DNA of 64,000 bases from Paenibacillus tundrae (GTDB lineage: Bacteria > Bacillota > Bacilli > Paenibacillales > Paenibacillaceae), in the NCBI RefSeq assembly GCF_030812775.1, contig NZ_JAUSTI010000007.1, forward strand, positions 1-64,000, written 5' to 3'. Below are positions 16,835-26,314 of this stretch, one piece after another. The notes below the pieces were generated by a model. That model worked only from the letters and a program-made list of their open reading frames with translations. It was not told where the DNA came from and ran no database searches. A program made the translations under genes and the position numbers. The first letter of the stretch is position 1, and each line of letters starts with the position of its first letter.

Positions 16835-18633
16835 GGGGTAAACGTAAAGTTTTATGGAGCCTTCATTATAAAATGGCTTTGATAATCTTGGTGGTATTCA
16901 GTATCCCATTTCTCCTTCTTCTAACGATAAACTTGCATCAGATTAGGATTGAGAGTGAGAAGCAGGCATTATTTTCTGCAGAGAAAGTGTTGGATGAAAC
17001 GAAGGATTATATTGCGTTTAAGACACGATCCATTACGGAAATTTTGAATTTGATCGCTTTTAATGATACTGTTCAGGCTTCGTTGATTGCAGATTCCTCT
17101 AGATATGAGGATATTAATCTCTGGTATCAGGATGCCAATGCTCTAAGCAATGCGATGAATCAGTTTCGATTTAACTCGGATATACAAACCTTTCAGTTAT
17201 ATATGGAGTCAGGTCTCGCCGGTCAGCCAGGCAACTTTGATTATCTGAAAATGGAGGAGCTTGAGAAATTAGACTGGTTTATGCCTTTTTTATCCTCATC
17301 TGATGCATTCGACTGGTTACCAACGAGATCATTCAATTATGATGTAGATAACCAAGGTATCTCTGTTATTCGTAAAATTCCTGCTATGCACAATATTCAG
17401 ACTATTAGTGGAATCATTAAAGTTCGGCTCTATGCAGATGCGTTTCGCTCCGTTCTGGATCATGCGCTACTTACACCGAATTCTTCTGTAATCCTGTTTA
17501 ACGAACGACTCGAGAGTCTCGGGTCTTCAATCACAAGTCAACTAAACGAGAAAGACTTTATGAATGTGATAAGCAATCATCGGGAGGAATGGCTTTCTTA
17601 CCCAAACAATTATCAAGATGAACACTTCATAATAAATGATAACCGAATGTTTCTTGGCCTTCGTTCCATCCCTTTAACAAATATGAAGATCGCGCTAATT
17701 GTACCCTACTCAGATATTTTGTCAGCCAGTAATAAGGCACGTGATCAAATGATCAAATTATATCTGTTGGCGATCCCATTAGTATTTCTATTATCTTATA
17801 TCGCCGCAGGTACAATGACCAAGCGAATTCGCAAACTGACACATCTCGTTCGCAAGATGAAGAGTGGAGACTTCAAAGTTGCGGATCTTCCAGTGAATGG
17901 GGATGAGATTGGGGAGTTGACTGAAAATTTTAACTTAATGGTTAAGAACATTTCTCATCTGATGGATGAGACTTATCTATTGGGGCGAGAAGTGAAGAAT
18001 AAAGAATTGATGGCGCTACAAGCTCAGATTAATCCTCATTTTCTGTATAATACATTGGATCTAATTAACATAATGGCTCTAACAAACAATCCGAATGAGA
18101 TTACAGAGCTGGTTCAAAGAATGGCTACTTTTTATAAGCTGAGTTTATCGAATGGAAAAGAAAAGGTCACATTAGAAAACGAGCTGCGCCATATCGAGGC
18201 ATATGCAGCTATACAGAATATGCGATTTGGAGACAAAATTAAGCTTGCTATTCGAGTTTCTAGCGAGTTCTTTCCTTATGAAGTGCCAAAAATCATGTTG
18301 CAACCTTTAGTAGAGAATGCCATTATTCATGGACTTTTAGAAAATGAGAGTGGTTCAGGTACGATTGAAATCTCAGCGTACATTGAGGTACAAGACTTGA
18401 TCATTATTGTGGAAGATGACGGTGTTGGAATGGCATCTTCTGAAACTGAAAGTTTACTTCATGGTACTCGTAGCAAAAATACGGGAGGATTTGGTTTGAG
18501 AAACATTCAGGAGCGAATTCAATTAATGTATGGCCAGAAATATGGGATGGTCTTCGTCAGCCAGCCTGATCAAGGGATGAAAGTTATTTTGCGGCTACCA
18601 CTCATTTTGACTGAAGATGATGAGCGTAATTAA
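16831..18633 (+). CDS. YesM-type sensor histidine kinase
   Basis: The 600-aa protein has an N-terminal membrane helix (residues 10-30), an extracellular region of about 270 residues, a second helix near 312-330, a HAMP domain, the His_kinase motif ALQAQINPHFLYNTLDLI with the phosphorylated His, and a HATPase domain (NAIIHGLLENE, EDDGVGM, GFGLRNIQERI). It is translationally coupled to the response regulator by an ATGA overlap. Such kinases sense oligosaccharides, sometimes through a binding protein. A membrane-anchored binding protein is encoded 41 bases downstream. Confidence 0.9.
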   Translation: MRGKRKVLWSLHYKMALIILVVFSIPFLLLLTINLHQIRIESEKQALFSAEKVLDETKDYIAFKTRSITEILNLIAFNDTVQASLIADSSRYEDINLWYQDANALSNAMNQFRFNSDIQTFQLYMESGLAGQPGNFDYLKMEELEKLDWFMPFLSSSDAFDWLPTRSFNYDVDNQGISVIRKIPAMHNIQTISGIIKVRLYADAFRSVLDHALLTPNSSVILFNERLESLGSSITSQLNEKDFMNVISNHREEWLSYPNNYQDEHFIINDNRMFLGLRSIPLTNMKIALIVPYSDILSASNKARDQMIKLYLLAIPLVFLLSYIAAGTMTKRIRKLTHLVRKMKSGDFKVADLPVNGDEIGELTENFNLMVKNISHLMDETYLLGREVKNKELMALQAQINPHFLYNTLDLINIMALTNNPNEITELVQRMATFYKLSLSNGKEKVTLENELRHIEAYAAIQNMRFGDKIKLAIRVSSEFFPYEVPKIMLQPLVENAIIHGLLENESGSGTIEISAYIEVQDLIIIVEDDGVGMASSETESLLHGTRSKNTGGFGLRNIQERIQLMYGQKYGMVFVSQPDQGMKVILRLPLILTEDDERN

Positions 18634-18673
18634 ATGCGTACCTTCATGTAACGCCGTATGAGATGGAGGGAAC

Positions 18674-20290
18674 ATGAAACTTAAGAAAAATAAAATATTC
18701 CTGTGGTTCGTTAGTATGATGGCAGTCATAGTCATCTTTGTCTATGTTCTTGAACGCAATTCTGAAAAAGGAATGGCTACAGAGTTAACTGAATCACAGC
18801 CTACGGAACATACAGTAAACACAAGCAAAAAAAATGATGTAGTCACATTAAATATGTATTTGATTGGTGAAGCTCCACAAGGATTCCCCGAAGTTTTGGA
18901 AACATTGAACGACAGATTAATGGACGATCTGAATACCATGCTTAACATTCAATATATTCGTTGGGAGGAACTGAATTTAAAGTATCCAGCAATTCTTGCT
19001 TCAGGGGATGTAGATATCATCTATGCCTCGTCATGGAGTTATTATGCACAGCAAGTATCTAGGGGAGCCTTCTTGTCAATTACGGAACACATGATCGAAC
19101 AGTTCTTGCCCAGACACCATGACCAACTAAACCCCAAGGCATGGGATGCTGCAAAGATTAAAGGCAACATATATATGGTTCCAACCTCTACTCCTGATGT
19201 GACAACAGGAGTGACTGTAATTCGTCAAGATTTGAGAGAAAAATATGGAATTTCTCGCATTCGTCGAGTGTCTGAACTCGAACCTTATCTTGAAGCCATA
19301 AAAAAGTATGAGGCGAACATGATTCCAATGAACTTGGATAGTCAATATGATCTCTCAACACCATACTATAATATCGTCCGAGATAAAATTGCCTATCCTG
19401 GTGCACCTATGGATTCAGGAATTACCTATGCACAAGGCATGACTTACGATTATCAGGATCCATCTGGTACCATCTATTCCATGTTGGAGGAACCGTATTT
19501 GAGCGCGCAGAAGTATGCAGCCGGAATCATGAAAAAATGGCGAGATAAAGGTTATATGAATGATAATCCTTATGCAAATCAAGTTCGCTCAAAAGATAAC
19601 TTTTGCGAAGGTAGAAGTGCTGTCGCCTTTGGCAATTCAAATGATATTGCGTCTACGCTAGAACAATGCGAGTTAAAGGGGATTAAAGCAGAAATAATAC
19701 CAACTATAGATGCCAAAGGAAATGCTCCAGCAGCCTCTTGGTTGGTAAATGGACTAGCCGTTTCTTCAAGTTCCAAACATCCAGAGAAATCATTGCAAGT
19801 CATTGATCTATTAATGGAAGAACCAGAGTATGTCTACTTGGCATACTTCGGACTAGAAGGTAAGAATTATGTCATTACGGATGACAACAAAATTGCATTA
19901 CCTGAAGGAGTAACAACTGAAACCAATAGGTATCCGATGGATAAATCCGGATTCTGGTTTGTTAACAAGAGTCTGTTCTTGCCACGGAATTCATGGCCCG
20001 ATAGTTATATACAGCATTTAAATGAAATCAAAAAGATATTAATTCCCTCAACCTATGCTGGTTTCAGCTTTAATTCGGAGGCTGTAGAACCTGAATTAAC
20101 AGCGATTTTACAGATTTCGGAGCAATATGCAAGACCTATATATATCGGTGCCGTTGAAGATGTTGATCAGGCATTTGACCTTCTTAGCGATAAACTTCAC
20201 GCTGTTGGACTGGAAAAGGTAAAAAAGGAAGTTGAAAAGCAAGCGAACCAATATCTATTAAACAAAAATACATCTATGAAAAGTCATTAA
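18674..20290 (+). CDS. Solute-binding protein-like protein with an uncleaved N-terminal anchor
   Basis: The 538-aa protein has the LipO/DUF3502-type solute-binding fold: VVTLNMYLIGEAPQGFPEVL, GDVDIIYASSWSYYAQQVSRG, PTSTPDVTTGVTVIR, and a C-terminal segment shared with the next gene. Unlike usual binding proteins of this class it has no lipobox cysteine. Residues 8-25 are a single hydrophobic helix after MKLKKNK, which looks like a signal anchor. It lies directly behind the kinase and before a terminator, separate from the lipoprotein at 20544. It may present ligand to the kinase rather than to the permeases, which is inference. Confidence 0.8.
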   Translation: MKLKKNKIFLWFVSMMAVIVIFVYVLERNSEKGMATELTESQPTEHTVNTSKKNDVVTLNMYLIGEAPQGFPEVLETLNDRLMDDLNTMLNIQYIRWEELNLKYPAILASGDVDIIYASSWSYYAQQVSRGAFLSITEHMIEQFLPRHHDQLNPKAWDAAKIKGNIYMVPTSTPDVTTGVTVIRQDLREKYGISRIRRVSELEPYLEAIKKYEANMIPMNLDSQYDLSTPYYNIVRDKIAYPGAPMDSGITYAQGMTYDYQDPSGTIYSMLEEPYLSAQKYAAGIMKKWRDKGYMNDNPYANQVRSKDNFCEGRSAVAFGNSNDIASTLEQCELKGIKAEIIPTIDAKGNAPAASWLVNGLAVSSSSKHPEKSLQVIDLLMEEPEYVYLAYFGLEGKNYVITDDNKIALPEGVTTETNRYPMDKSGFWFVNKSLFLPRNSWPDSYIQHLNEIKKILIPSTYAGFSFNSEAVEPELTAILQISEQYARPIYIGAVEDVDQAFDLLSDKLHAVGLEKVKKEVEKQANQYLLNKNTSMKSH

Positions 20291-20333
20291 ATAAAATCTA
20301 ATCAAAGTAAGTTGTATGACAATCTGTTCTCAT

Positions 20334-20367
20334 AGCGCTCTTAGAACCCGTTCAAGGGCGCTGTTTC
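20334..20367 (+). terminator. Terminator after the anchored binding protein
   Basis: AGCGCTCTT (20334-20342) pairs with AAGGGCGCT (20354-20362) with one mismatch, followed by GTTTCTC. It separates the two-component unit from the galactanase unit. Confidence 0.6.
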
Positions 20368-20435
20368 TCTGTGATTTGACCTGAATCTATTATACATAAG
20401 ATATTCAAAGATAATCAGAGGATTATCAGATTGTA

Positions 20436-20451
20436 TAGAAAACGCTTACAT
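20436..20451 (+). promoter_or_regulatory. cre-like site and inverted repeat upstream of the galactanase operon
   Basis: TAGAAAACGCTTACAT matches WTGNAARCGNWWWCAW at 15 of 16 positions. Just upstream GATAATC (20410-20416) and GATTATC (20421-20427) form a perfect inverted repeat that might be an activator site. Catabolite control of the operon is likely. Confidence 0.6.
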
Positions 20452-20543
20452 CTTATGATTGATTTGTACTTTCGAATAGGGATAATATGTTTCACTTCAA
20501 TGTTTATCCCAAAACACTTGATTTCAGGGGAGGCAACAGAAAC

Positions 20544-22076
20544 ATGAGATTAACAAGAAAATACTTAGTCATGATTACGGCAATGGCATTATTGCTTACG
20601 GTCGTACTAAGTGGCTGCTCATCAGGAGGCAACAAAGAATCATCATCAAGTTCTGCTGTAGGAGATAACTCTTCTGCACCCGTGCAATTAAAAATGATTA
20701 TGTTAGGACCAAAACCTGTTGATTATGAAAAAGTTTATACTGAACTAAATCAAAAGTTAAAAGAAAAAATCAACACAACCGTCAGTGTTGAGTTCTTGGA
20801 TTGGTCAGACTGGGCACAGAAGTATCCCCTTAAATTTGCTGCTAATGAGGATTTTGACTTAATTTATACAGCGAACTGGGCTTTCTATACCAATCAGGCT
20901 ACGATGGGCGGTTTTTTAGAATTAACAGACGAAATGCTGGAAAAGTATGCTCCTCAGACATGGGAGAACATGCCTAAGGTCAGCTGGGATCAGGCAAAAA
21001 TTGAAGGCAAACTCTACATGGTTCCCAACAATCATGTGGAAGTGACCGATGGATTCACCTTGATTCGCGAAGATCTCCGGAAAAAGAACAATTTGCCGGA
21101 AGTTAATAGTTTAGATACGCTGGCGATTTATTTAAAAACGATTGCTAAGAACGAGCAAGGAATTGTTCCCTTCAATGCTTCTGCCAGCGGTGAAATGTGG
21201 AATTCTTGGGATAACCAGACTTTGATGCAAAAAAACGATTGGCATCTTATCGATCCTCGCTTACCTCTTGCGTTTAAACTAGATGACTTGAGCGGAAAGT
21301 TATTTAATGTCGTAGAAACGCCTGAATACAAAGAGACTCTCAAGTACTATAAGGATCTAGCAGACAACGGAGTTTGGCCGAGAAATATTGTGAATAATAA
21401 AATTGATGGATGGCAGGAAATGAAGGCTGGAAAAGTAGCGGCAAGTAATCACAACGTATTGACACTAGGTGCACAGATCGCTGAAGCCAAACAAGAGAAG
21501 AGAGATATGGAGCTTAAGATTGTTGATATTACACCAAACAGCAAGGTGAATGCAGCAATCTCAACACAAAACGGAACAGCTATTCATTCTACGTCAAAAA
21601 ATCCTGAACGTGCTTTAATGCTCATTGATTTATTACAAAACGATAAGGAAATTCATGACCTTGTCATGTACGGCATTGCTGGAGAGCATTATATTCCTGA
21701 GGGTGAAGACAAATATTCGGCAGGGCCAAGCTCCTCTCAATATCCTGGATACTCCGTATGGGGCTGGAACTCGCATCTCAATCGTGACAATGTGAACACA
21801 CCTCAAGAAGCCTTGGATATCATCGCGGCAAGTCAAACCAAGTTATATCATTATCCGCTGGAAAGTTTCGTTTTGGTTGATACAAAGGTGAAAAATGAGA
21901 TTGCAAATATCGGTAATGTGATGATGAGATATAATCTTCCATTGGAATATGGCATCATTAATGATTTGAATAAGGGTCAGCAAGATTTGCTTAACCAGCT
22001 TAAAGCAGCTGGAATTGATAAAGTTAAGGAAGAACTTCAGTCACAGATTGACAACTTTTTAGCTGGGAATTCCTAA
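20544..22076 (+). CDS. Sugar-binding lipoprotein of the LipO type
   Basis: The 510-aa lipoprotein has a signal peptide and lipobox LSGC, a Ser-rich linker, and a mature domain parallel to that of the 18674 protein (LKMIMLGPKPVDYEKVY, DFDLIYTANWAFYTNQATMGG, MVPNNHVEVTDGFTLIREDL). It should capture oligosaccharides for the LplB/YtcP-type permeases. The ATG at 20544 has an AGGGGAGG site and starts the signal sequence; the frame is open to 20487 without a better start. It is followed 30 bases later by the secreted galactanase gene, so enzyme and binding protein are co-expressed. Confidence 0.9.
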   Translation: MRLTRKYLVMITAMALLLTVVLSGCSSGGNKESSSSSAVGDNSSAPVQLKMIMLGPKPVDYEKVYTELNQKLKEKINTTVSVEFLDWSDWAQKYPLKFAANEDFDLIYTANWAFYTNQATMGGFLELTDEMLEKYAPQTWENMPKVSWDQAKIEGKLYMVPNNHVEVTDGFTLIREDLRKKNNLPEVNSLDTLAIYLKTIAKNEQGIVPFNASASGEMWNSWDNQTLMQKNDWHLIDPRLPLAFKLDDLSGKLFNVVETPEYKETLKYYKDLADNGVWPRNIVNNKIDGWQEMKAGKVAASNHNVLTLGAQIAEAKQEKRDMELKIVDITPNSKVNAAISTQNGTAIHSTSKNPERALMLIDLLQNDKEIHDLVMYGIAGEHYIPEGEDKYSAGPSSSQYPGYSVWGWNSHLNRDNVNTPQEALDIIAASQTKLYHYPLESFVLVDTKVKNEIANIGNVMMRYNLPLEYGIINDLNKGQQDLLNQLKAAGIDKVKEELQSQIDNFLAGNS

Positions 22077-22106
22077 GTACAAAATAATAAGATTATAGGA
22101 GGAACT

Positions 22107-23549
22107 ATGAAAAAATTCATGGCTAAGATTAGTGCAGTGACGTTAATTGTTGCATTATTTTTCTCACTATTTCAACCTAACTCTATTCATGCAGAAACAG
22201 AGGATCGTACGTTTGCTTATGGAGCAGATATTAGCATATTGCCATTACTTGAAGCACAAGGAGATAAATTCTTCTATAAAGATGGTACGGAAGGCGATCT
22301 GATTGATATTCTCCAAGAAGAATTCGGAATTAACGCTGTTCGCATTCGAACGTGGGTGAATCCAAACGATGTTGATCGTTATGCAGATCAAGAAGGGAGT
22401 ATTGCATTAGCTAAGCGTGCGCATGCTAAAGGCATGGAAATTATGATTGATTTTCATTATGGGGATACATGGAATAGTGTAGGGGGTCAAGTGGCGCCCG
22501 TTGCTTGGCAAGGTTTAAGTTATGAAGATATGAAGACCACGTTGTACGATTATACGTTTAATTATATGACTGCACTAACTAATGAGGGGATTATTCCTAA
22601 ATGGGTTCAGATCGGCAATGAAACAAACTCTGGTATCGTTGGATGGCAAGGTAGTCTCAGAAATCCAGTCCAGATGGTGGGATTATTTAACGCAGGATAT
22701 GATGCTGTGAAAGCGGTCTCTCCATCAAGTGTTGCCATGATACATTTAGCAGGACCGCAACGGGATCTGGAATCTTTTCTTGATCCATTCTTCAATAATG
22801 GTGGAAAAACTGATTTAATAGGATTTTCTTCTTACGCTGGTGTTAACGATATTCAATTCGTAGGAGAGAGAGCTGAATATTTGCATAATAAGTACAATAA
22901 GCCAGTAATGATGGCTGAAGTGGGTGGAAGATGGGATCGAGGTACTCAAACTAAACGAGCGATTGATAGTTGGATCAATTTGATGAAACGTATCGGGGGC
23001 AATGATTCCGGGGTGTTCTATTGGGCTCCAGAAACTTTACCTCCTGGGCCAGAAGGCGGCTACGATATGGGAGCAAGAGATACCAATGGACAGTGGACAC
23101 CAGCTATGGACGCGTTTCGAGATGCAAGCGGAGCTGGCCGTGAAATCAAGCGAATTGAATCGTATAATTTTCCTGGAAGGTTTCTAAGACACGCGAACTT
23201 CCAAGCACGAATTGATCAAAATGTATCACCTCTAGACGATTCAAAATTCAAGATTGTACCAGGGCTCGCAGGTGGGGGAACAATTTCATTTGAATCAACC
23301 AATTTCCCCGGGTATTACTTAAAGCATAGTAATTATCAACTTGTGTTAGTAGAATCAGATGGGACGACTGCGTTTAACCGCGATGCTTCGTTCATGAGAG
23401 TTCCTGGACTTGCTGATCCAGCTCTTGCTTCATACCAATCTTATAATGTTCCAGATCGATATGTAAGGCATTCCAACTATCAATTGAGAATTGATTCTAT
23501 TAACGATACAACTTCAAAGGCAGATGCAACATTTAGAGAAGTTCAGTAA
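22107..23549 (+). CDS. Secreted GH53 endo-beta-1,4-galactanase with C-terminal AbfB-like module
   Basis: The 480-aa precursor has a signal peptide (residues 1-29, cleavage near HAE). Residues 33-345 are a GH53 barrel with acid/base Glu172 in IGNETN and nucleophile Glu271 in MMAEVGGRW. Residues 350-480 contain three copies of an R-Y-[LV]-[RK]-H-x-N-[FY]-Q motif (FLRHANFQARID, YLKHSNYQLVLV, YVRHSNYQLRID), the signature of the AbfB/CBM42 arabinofuranose-binding trefoil. GH53 cuts the beta-1,4-galactan backbone of type I arabinogalactan; the module would hold arabinose side chains. AGGAGGAAC precedes the ATG. Confidence 0.9.
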   Translation: MKKFMAKISAVTLIVALFFSLFQPNSIHAETEDRTFAYGADISILPLLEAQGDKFFYKDGTEGDLIDILQEEFGINAVRIRTWVNPNDVDRYADQEGSIALAKRAHAKGMEIMIDFHYGDTWNSVGGQVAPVAWQGLSYEDMKTTLYDYTFNYMTALTNEGIIPKWVQIGNETNSGIVGWQGSLRNPVQMVGLFNAGYDAVKAVSPSSVAMIHLAGPQRDLESFLDPFFNNGGKTDLIGFSSYAGVNDIQFVGERAEYLHNKYNKPVMMAEVGGRWDRGTQTKRAIDSWINLMKRIGGNDSGVFYWAPETLPPGPEGGYDMGARDTNGQWTPAMDAFRDASGAGREIKRIESYNFPGRFLRHANFQARIDQNVSPLDDSKFKIVPGLAGGGTISFESTNFPGYYLKHSNYQLVLVESDGTTAFNRDASFMRVPGLADPALASYQSYNVPDRYVRHSNYQLRIDSINDTTSKADATFREVQ

Positions 23550-23582
23550 AAGGTTTATCCCAAATAAAACAAATTATACTAA

Positions 23583-23614
23583 AAAATCAGCGTCTGTTAT
23601 AGGCGCTGATTTTG
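23583..23614 (+). terminator. Terminator after the galactanase gene
   Basis: AAAATCAGCG and CGCTGATTTT form a perfect stem around TCTGTTATAGG, ending in a short T run. Confidence 0.8.
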
Positions 23615-23652
23615 TGTCATGTGTAATGAATAGAATTTGAAGGGGGATAAAC

Positions 23653-24615
23653 ATGAGTTCAAATGTATCATTGTATGGTTATGTTTTTGCTCATTTTATT
23701 GGGGATCAGGAAGATGGTGAGCAGGTTTATTTTGCTTTGAGCAAAGATGGCCTGCACTGGCAAGACCTGAATCAAAACCAACCTGTTCTCCGCTCGGATA
23801 TAGGGGAAAAAGGGGTTCGTGATCCTTTTTTACTTCGTGGCGTCGACCATAACTTGTTTTATTTAATCGCTACTGATCTTAGTATCTATCATCGCGGTGG
23901 TTGGGAAGGATCACAGCCAACTGTTAATGGCAGTCATGCATTGCTGATTTGGGAGTCAACGGATCTAGTGAACTGGTCGGAACCTCGAAGTGTTGAAGTT
24001 GCACCTAGAGAGGCTGGCTGTGTTTGGGCACCCGAAGCCATCTATGATGAAGAAGAAGGGAACTACTTAGTCTTTTGGGCTTCCAGCGTATTATCAGAAG
24101 ACAATCAGCCCGAAGGCATGCATATCTATGCCAGCAGGACGGAAGATTTCCGTACATTTACACAGGCAGAACTATATATTACGAGAGGTAAACAGGGGAC
24201 AATCATTGATACAAGTATCATTAGAGCAGATGATATGTACTATCGGGCATCTGGAGACGGACATATTACGATTGAATCCAGCAAACGTTTAAATGGAGAT
24301 TGGGAGCATATTTCTACACTTGATTCCTTGGGGCTTGGGTTGACTGGGAGTGATGTGGAAGGGCCTGCATTCTTTAAATTCAATAACGAGGCAAAGTGGG
24401 GGTTGTTTGTAGATCAATATAGTAGCAATGGGGGATATCTACCTATTCTCACAACTCAGATTGGGGATACTTCCGGTGAAAGTTGGCAGAAATTAACCCC
24501 CGAACAATATTCTTTTGGATCGTTAAAGAAACGGCATGGGAGCGTATTACCAATTACAAAAGGAGAATATGATACTATTCTTGCAAAATGGGGCACAGTA
24601 AATGAAATCTACTAA
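23653..24615 (+). CDS. GH43 family glycoside hydrolase-like protein
   Basis: The 320-aa protein has GH43 propeller features: GVRDPFLLRGVDHNLFYLIATDLS with the likely base Asp, GCVWAPEAIYDEEEGNYLVFWAS, TIIDTSIIRADDMYYR with the modulating Asp, and SDVEGPAFFKF with the likely acid Glu. It lacks a signal peptide, so it is cytoplasmic. It groups with the protein at 25097 (shared GEQVYF, LSKDGL, EGP motifs) rather than with the enzyme at 10670. Substrate is uncertain: arabino- or galacto-oligosaccharides fit the context. GAAGGGGGA precedes the ATG. Confidence 0.75.
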   Translation: MSSNVSLYGYVFAHFIGDQEDGEQVYFALSKDGLHWQDLNQNQPVLRSDIGEKGVRDPFLLRGVDHNLFYLIATDLSIYHRGGWEGSQPTVNGSHALLIWESTDLVNWSEPRSVEVAPREAGCVWAPEAIYDEEEGNYLVFWASSVLSEDNQPEGMHIYASRTEDFRTFTQAELYITRGKQGTIIDTSIIRADDMYYRASGDGHITIESSKRLNGDWEHISTLDSLGLGLTGSDVEGPAFFKFNNEAKWGLFVDQYSSNGGYLPILTTQIGDTSGESWQKLTPEQYSFGSLKKRHGSVLPITKGEYDTILAKWGTVNEIY

Positions 24616-24617
24616 CG

Positions 24618-25053
24618 ATAATATGGCTGGGATCGAAACGGTGACATCTCCTCGGGGGTGTCGGAGGGAGCCTTTGTTATTAAAAATGACGATAAGCTAT
24701 ATATGGCTTTCTCTGGATCAGGTGTAGGGCCAAATTATTCAGTTGGGTTGCTAGAACTGAGTGCATCAGACAACCCACTAAATCCAAATGCTTGGATTAA
24801 GTATAACTATCCAGTTATGCATTCTTTAAGCCAGCCCGGAGAATATGGACCTGGACATAATATGTTTGTACAGGACAAACATGGAGACTGGTTTAACGTA
24901 TATCATGCGTGCGGGATACAAGGTGGACATCGCCACGCTAGTATGAAGCCTGTTCATTTTAGATTTGACGGTAGTCCTACTCTTGATATGCGGAACGAGG
25001 AAGACTTATCGCCAGATATCAAAAGTGTGACCTTGGACGTTGTCGTAGATTAA
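24618..25053 (+). pseudogene. C-terminal relic of a GH43 enzyme
   Basis: The open frame encodes YGWDRNGDISSGVSEGAFV through GPGHNMFVQDKHGDWFNVYHA and VHFRFDGSPTLDMRNEEDLSP. This aligns by eye with the last third of the GH43 enzymes at 10670 and 26315 (acid Glu in SEGAF, GPGHN, KPVHF). The first blades with the catalytic Asp residues are missing and no ribosome site precedes a start. It is probably what remains after deletion or recombination between GH43 paralogues. Confidence 0.75.
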
Positions 25054-25096
25054 ATAGAATCCTGTGTTAAAAATAGATAAAGGTGGTTTTATTAAA

Positions 25097-26026
25097 ATGG
25101 CTTATTTATTCGTTCATTTCAGAGAAAAAACGACACCGGATGGTGAACAGGTCTATTTTGGGCTTAGCAAAGACGGATTACAATGGGAGTCTGTGAATGA
25201 TGGAAAGCCAATATTATGGAGTAATCAAGGGGAACAAGGCGTACGTGATCATACTATTGTCCGAACTAAAGATGGAAAATTTTTTATTATATCTACCGAT
25301 TTAAGTCTGGCCAATTGCTTCCACAGCAAATATGAACGAGATTGGAATAACATCTCTCGTAATGGGAGCAAGTGCTTATCTATGTGGGAATCGGATGATC
25401 TTGTTTATTGGTCCGAGCAGCGTATGGTTGAACTGGGTGATGAGGATTTTGGTTGTTTGTGGGCACCAGATGTACTGTATGACGAGAAACGTAAGGACTA
25501 CATAATCCATTGGTCTTCGTCTCATGCCTCCAATAATTATGGGGATAAGGCTATCTATTACACTCGGACAAAGGATTTTGTTCAATTTGATAAAGCACAA
25601 TTGCTCTGCAGAAAGGATGGAAGCGGCATTATTGATTCTGCCATCTATGAAGAAGACGGATCATATTATCGATTCTTGAAGAGCGAAGCCAATCCGGAAG
25701 GTATCATTCTACAGGAAGGCAACACCATTACTGGAACATATCGAACCAATCAAAAGTTTGAAGAGGAAATGAAGAAACTTGGACACGGTGCATATGAAGG
25801 GCCTACTGCATTTCAACTTGAGAGTGGGAAATGGTGCCTTTTACTAGATTATTTTGGAGTTCCTGGGGAAGGTCAAGGATATGTCCCCTTTCTCTCAGAC
25901 AATCTGAAAGATGGGCGATTTATTCGTAGTGAAGAGCATTTCAGCTTTCCGTATCGATTTAAGCATGGTACGGTTATCGCTATTACAAAAGAAGAGTATG
26001 ACCGTATTAAAAATCACTACGTTTAA
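25097..26026 (+). CDS. GH43 family glycoside hydrolase-like protein
   Basis: The 309-aa protein resembles the one at 23653: FVHFREKTTPDGEQVYFGLSKDGLQW, GVRDHTIVRTKDGKFFIISTDLS, GCLWAPDVLYDEKRKDYIIHWSS, GIIDSAIYEEDGSYYR and GAYEGPTAFQLESGKW. The usual DP after the catalytic Asp is DH here. There is no signal peptide. The ATG at 25097 has AAAGGTGG upstream. Likely a cytoplasmic exo-enzyme for imported plant oligosaccharides; specificity unknown. Confidence 0.75.
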   Translation: MAYLFVHFREKTTPDGEQVYFGLSKDGLQWESVNDGKPILWSNQGEQGVRDHTIVRTKDGKFFIISTDLSLANCFHSKYERDWNNISRNGSKCLSMWESDDLVYWSEQRMVELGDEDFGCLWAPDVLYDEKRKDYIIHWSSSHASNNYGDKAIYYTRTKDFVQFDKAQLLCRKDGSGIIDSAIYEEDGSYYRFLKSEANPEGIILQEGNTITGTYRTNQKFEEEMKKLGHGAYEGPTAFQLESGKWCLLLDYFGVPGEGQGYVPFLSDNLKDGRFIRSEEHFSFPYRFKHGTVIAITKEEYDRIKNHYV

Positions 26027-26314
26027 AGTACCTTACTTTGATTTAGTGAAAATAATGGTTGTCAAGAATCTGGCAACCTTTTAATAGTATTAAGCTTGGT
26101 AAAGTTTTTTTCTGCTATTTGCATCATAACTCCTCTTCCATTTGAACCATCAGTCAACTGCGTTTCAATTTCATTAAGGTTGAGATATAAAATTGTGTTG
26201 GACATGTGATTTCGGGACAATGAATTGGATTAAAGAGAATACACTGGTATGGAAAATCCGTGAGGCGATATCTAAAAAATTATTATTCTACTAAATGGAG
26301 GAGCGATCAATTAG
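26027..26314. other. Intergenic region between GH43 genes
   Basis: No gene seen. A GGAGGAGCG ribosome site closes the region ahead of 26315. No convincing operator or terminator was found. Confidence 0.4.
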
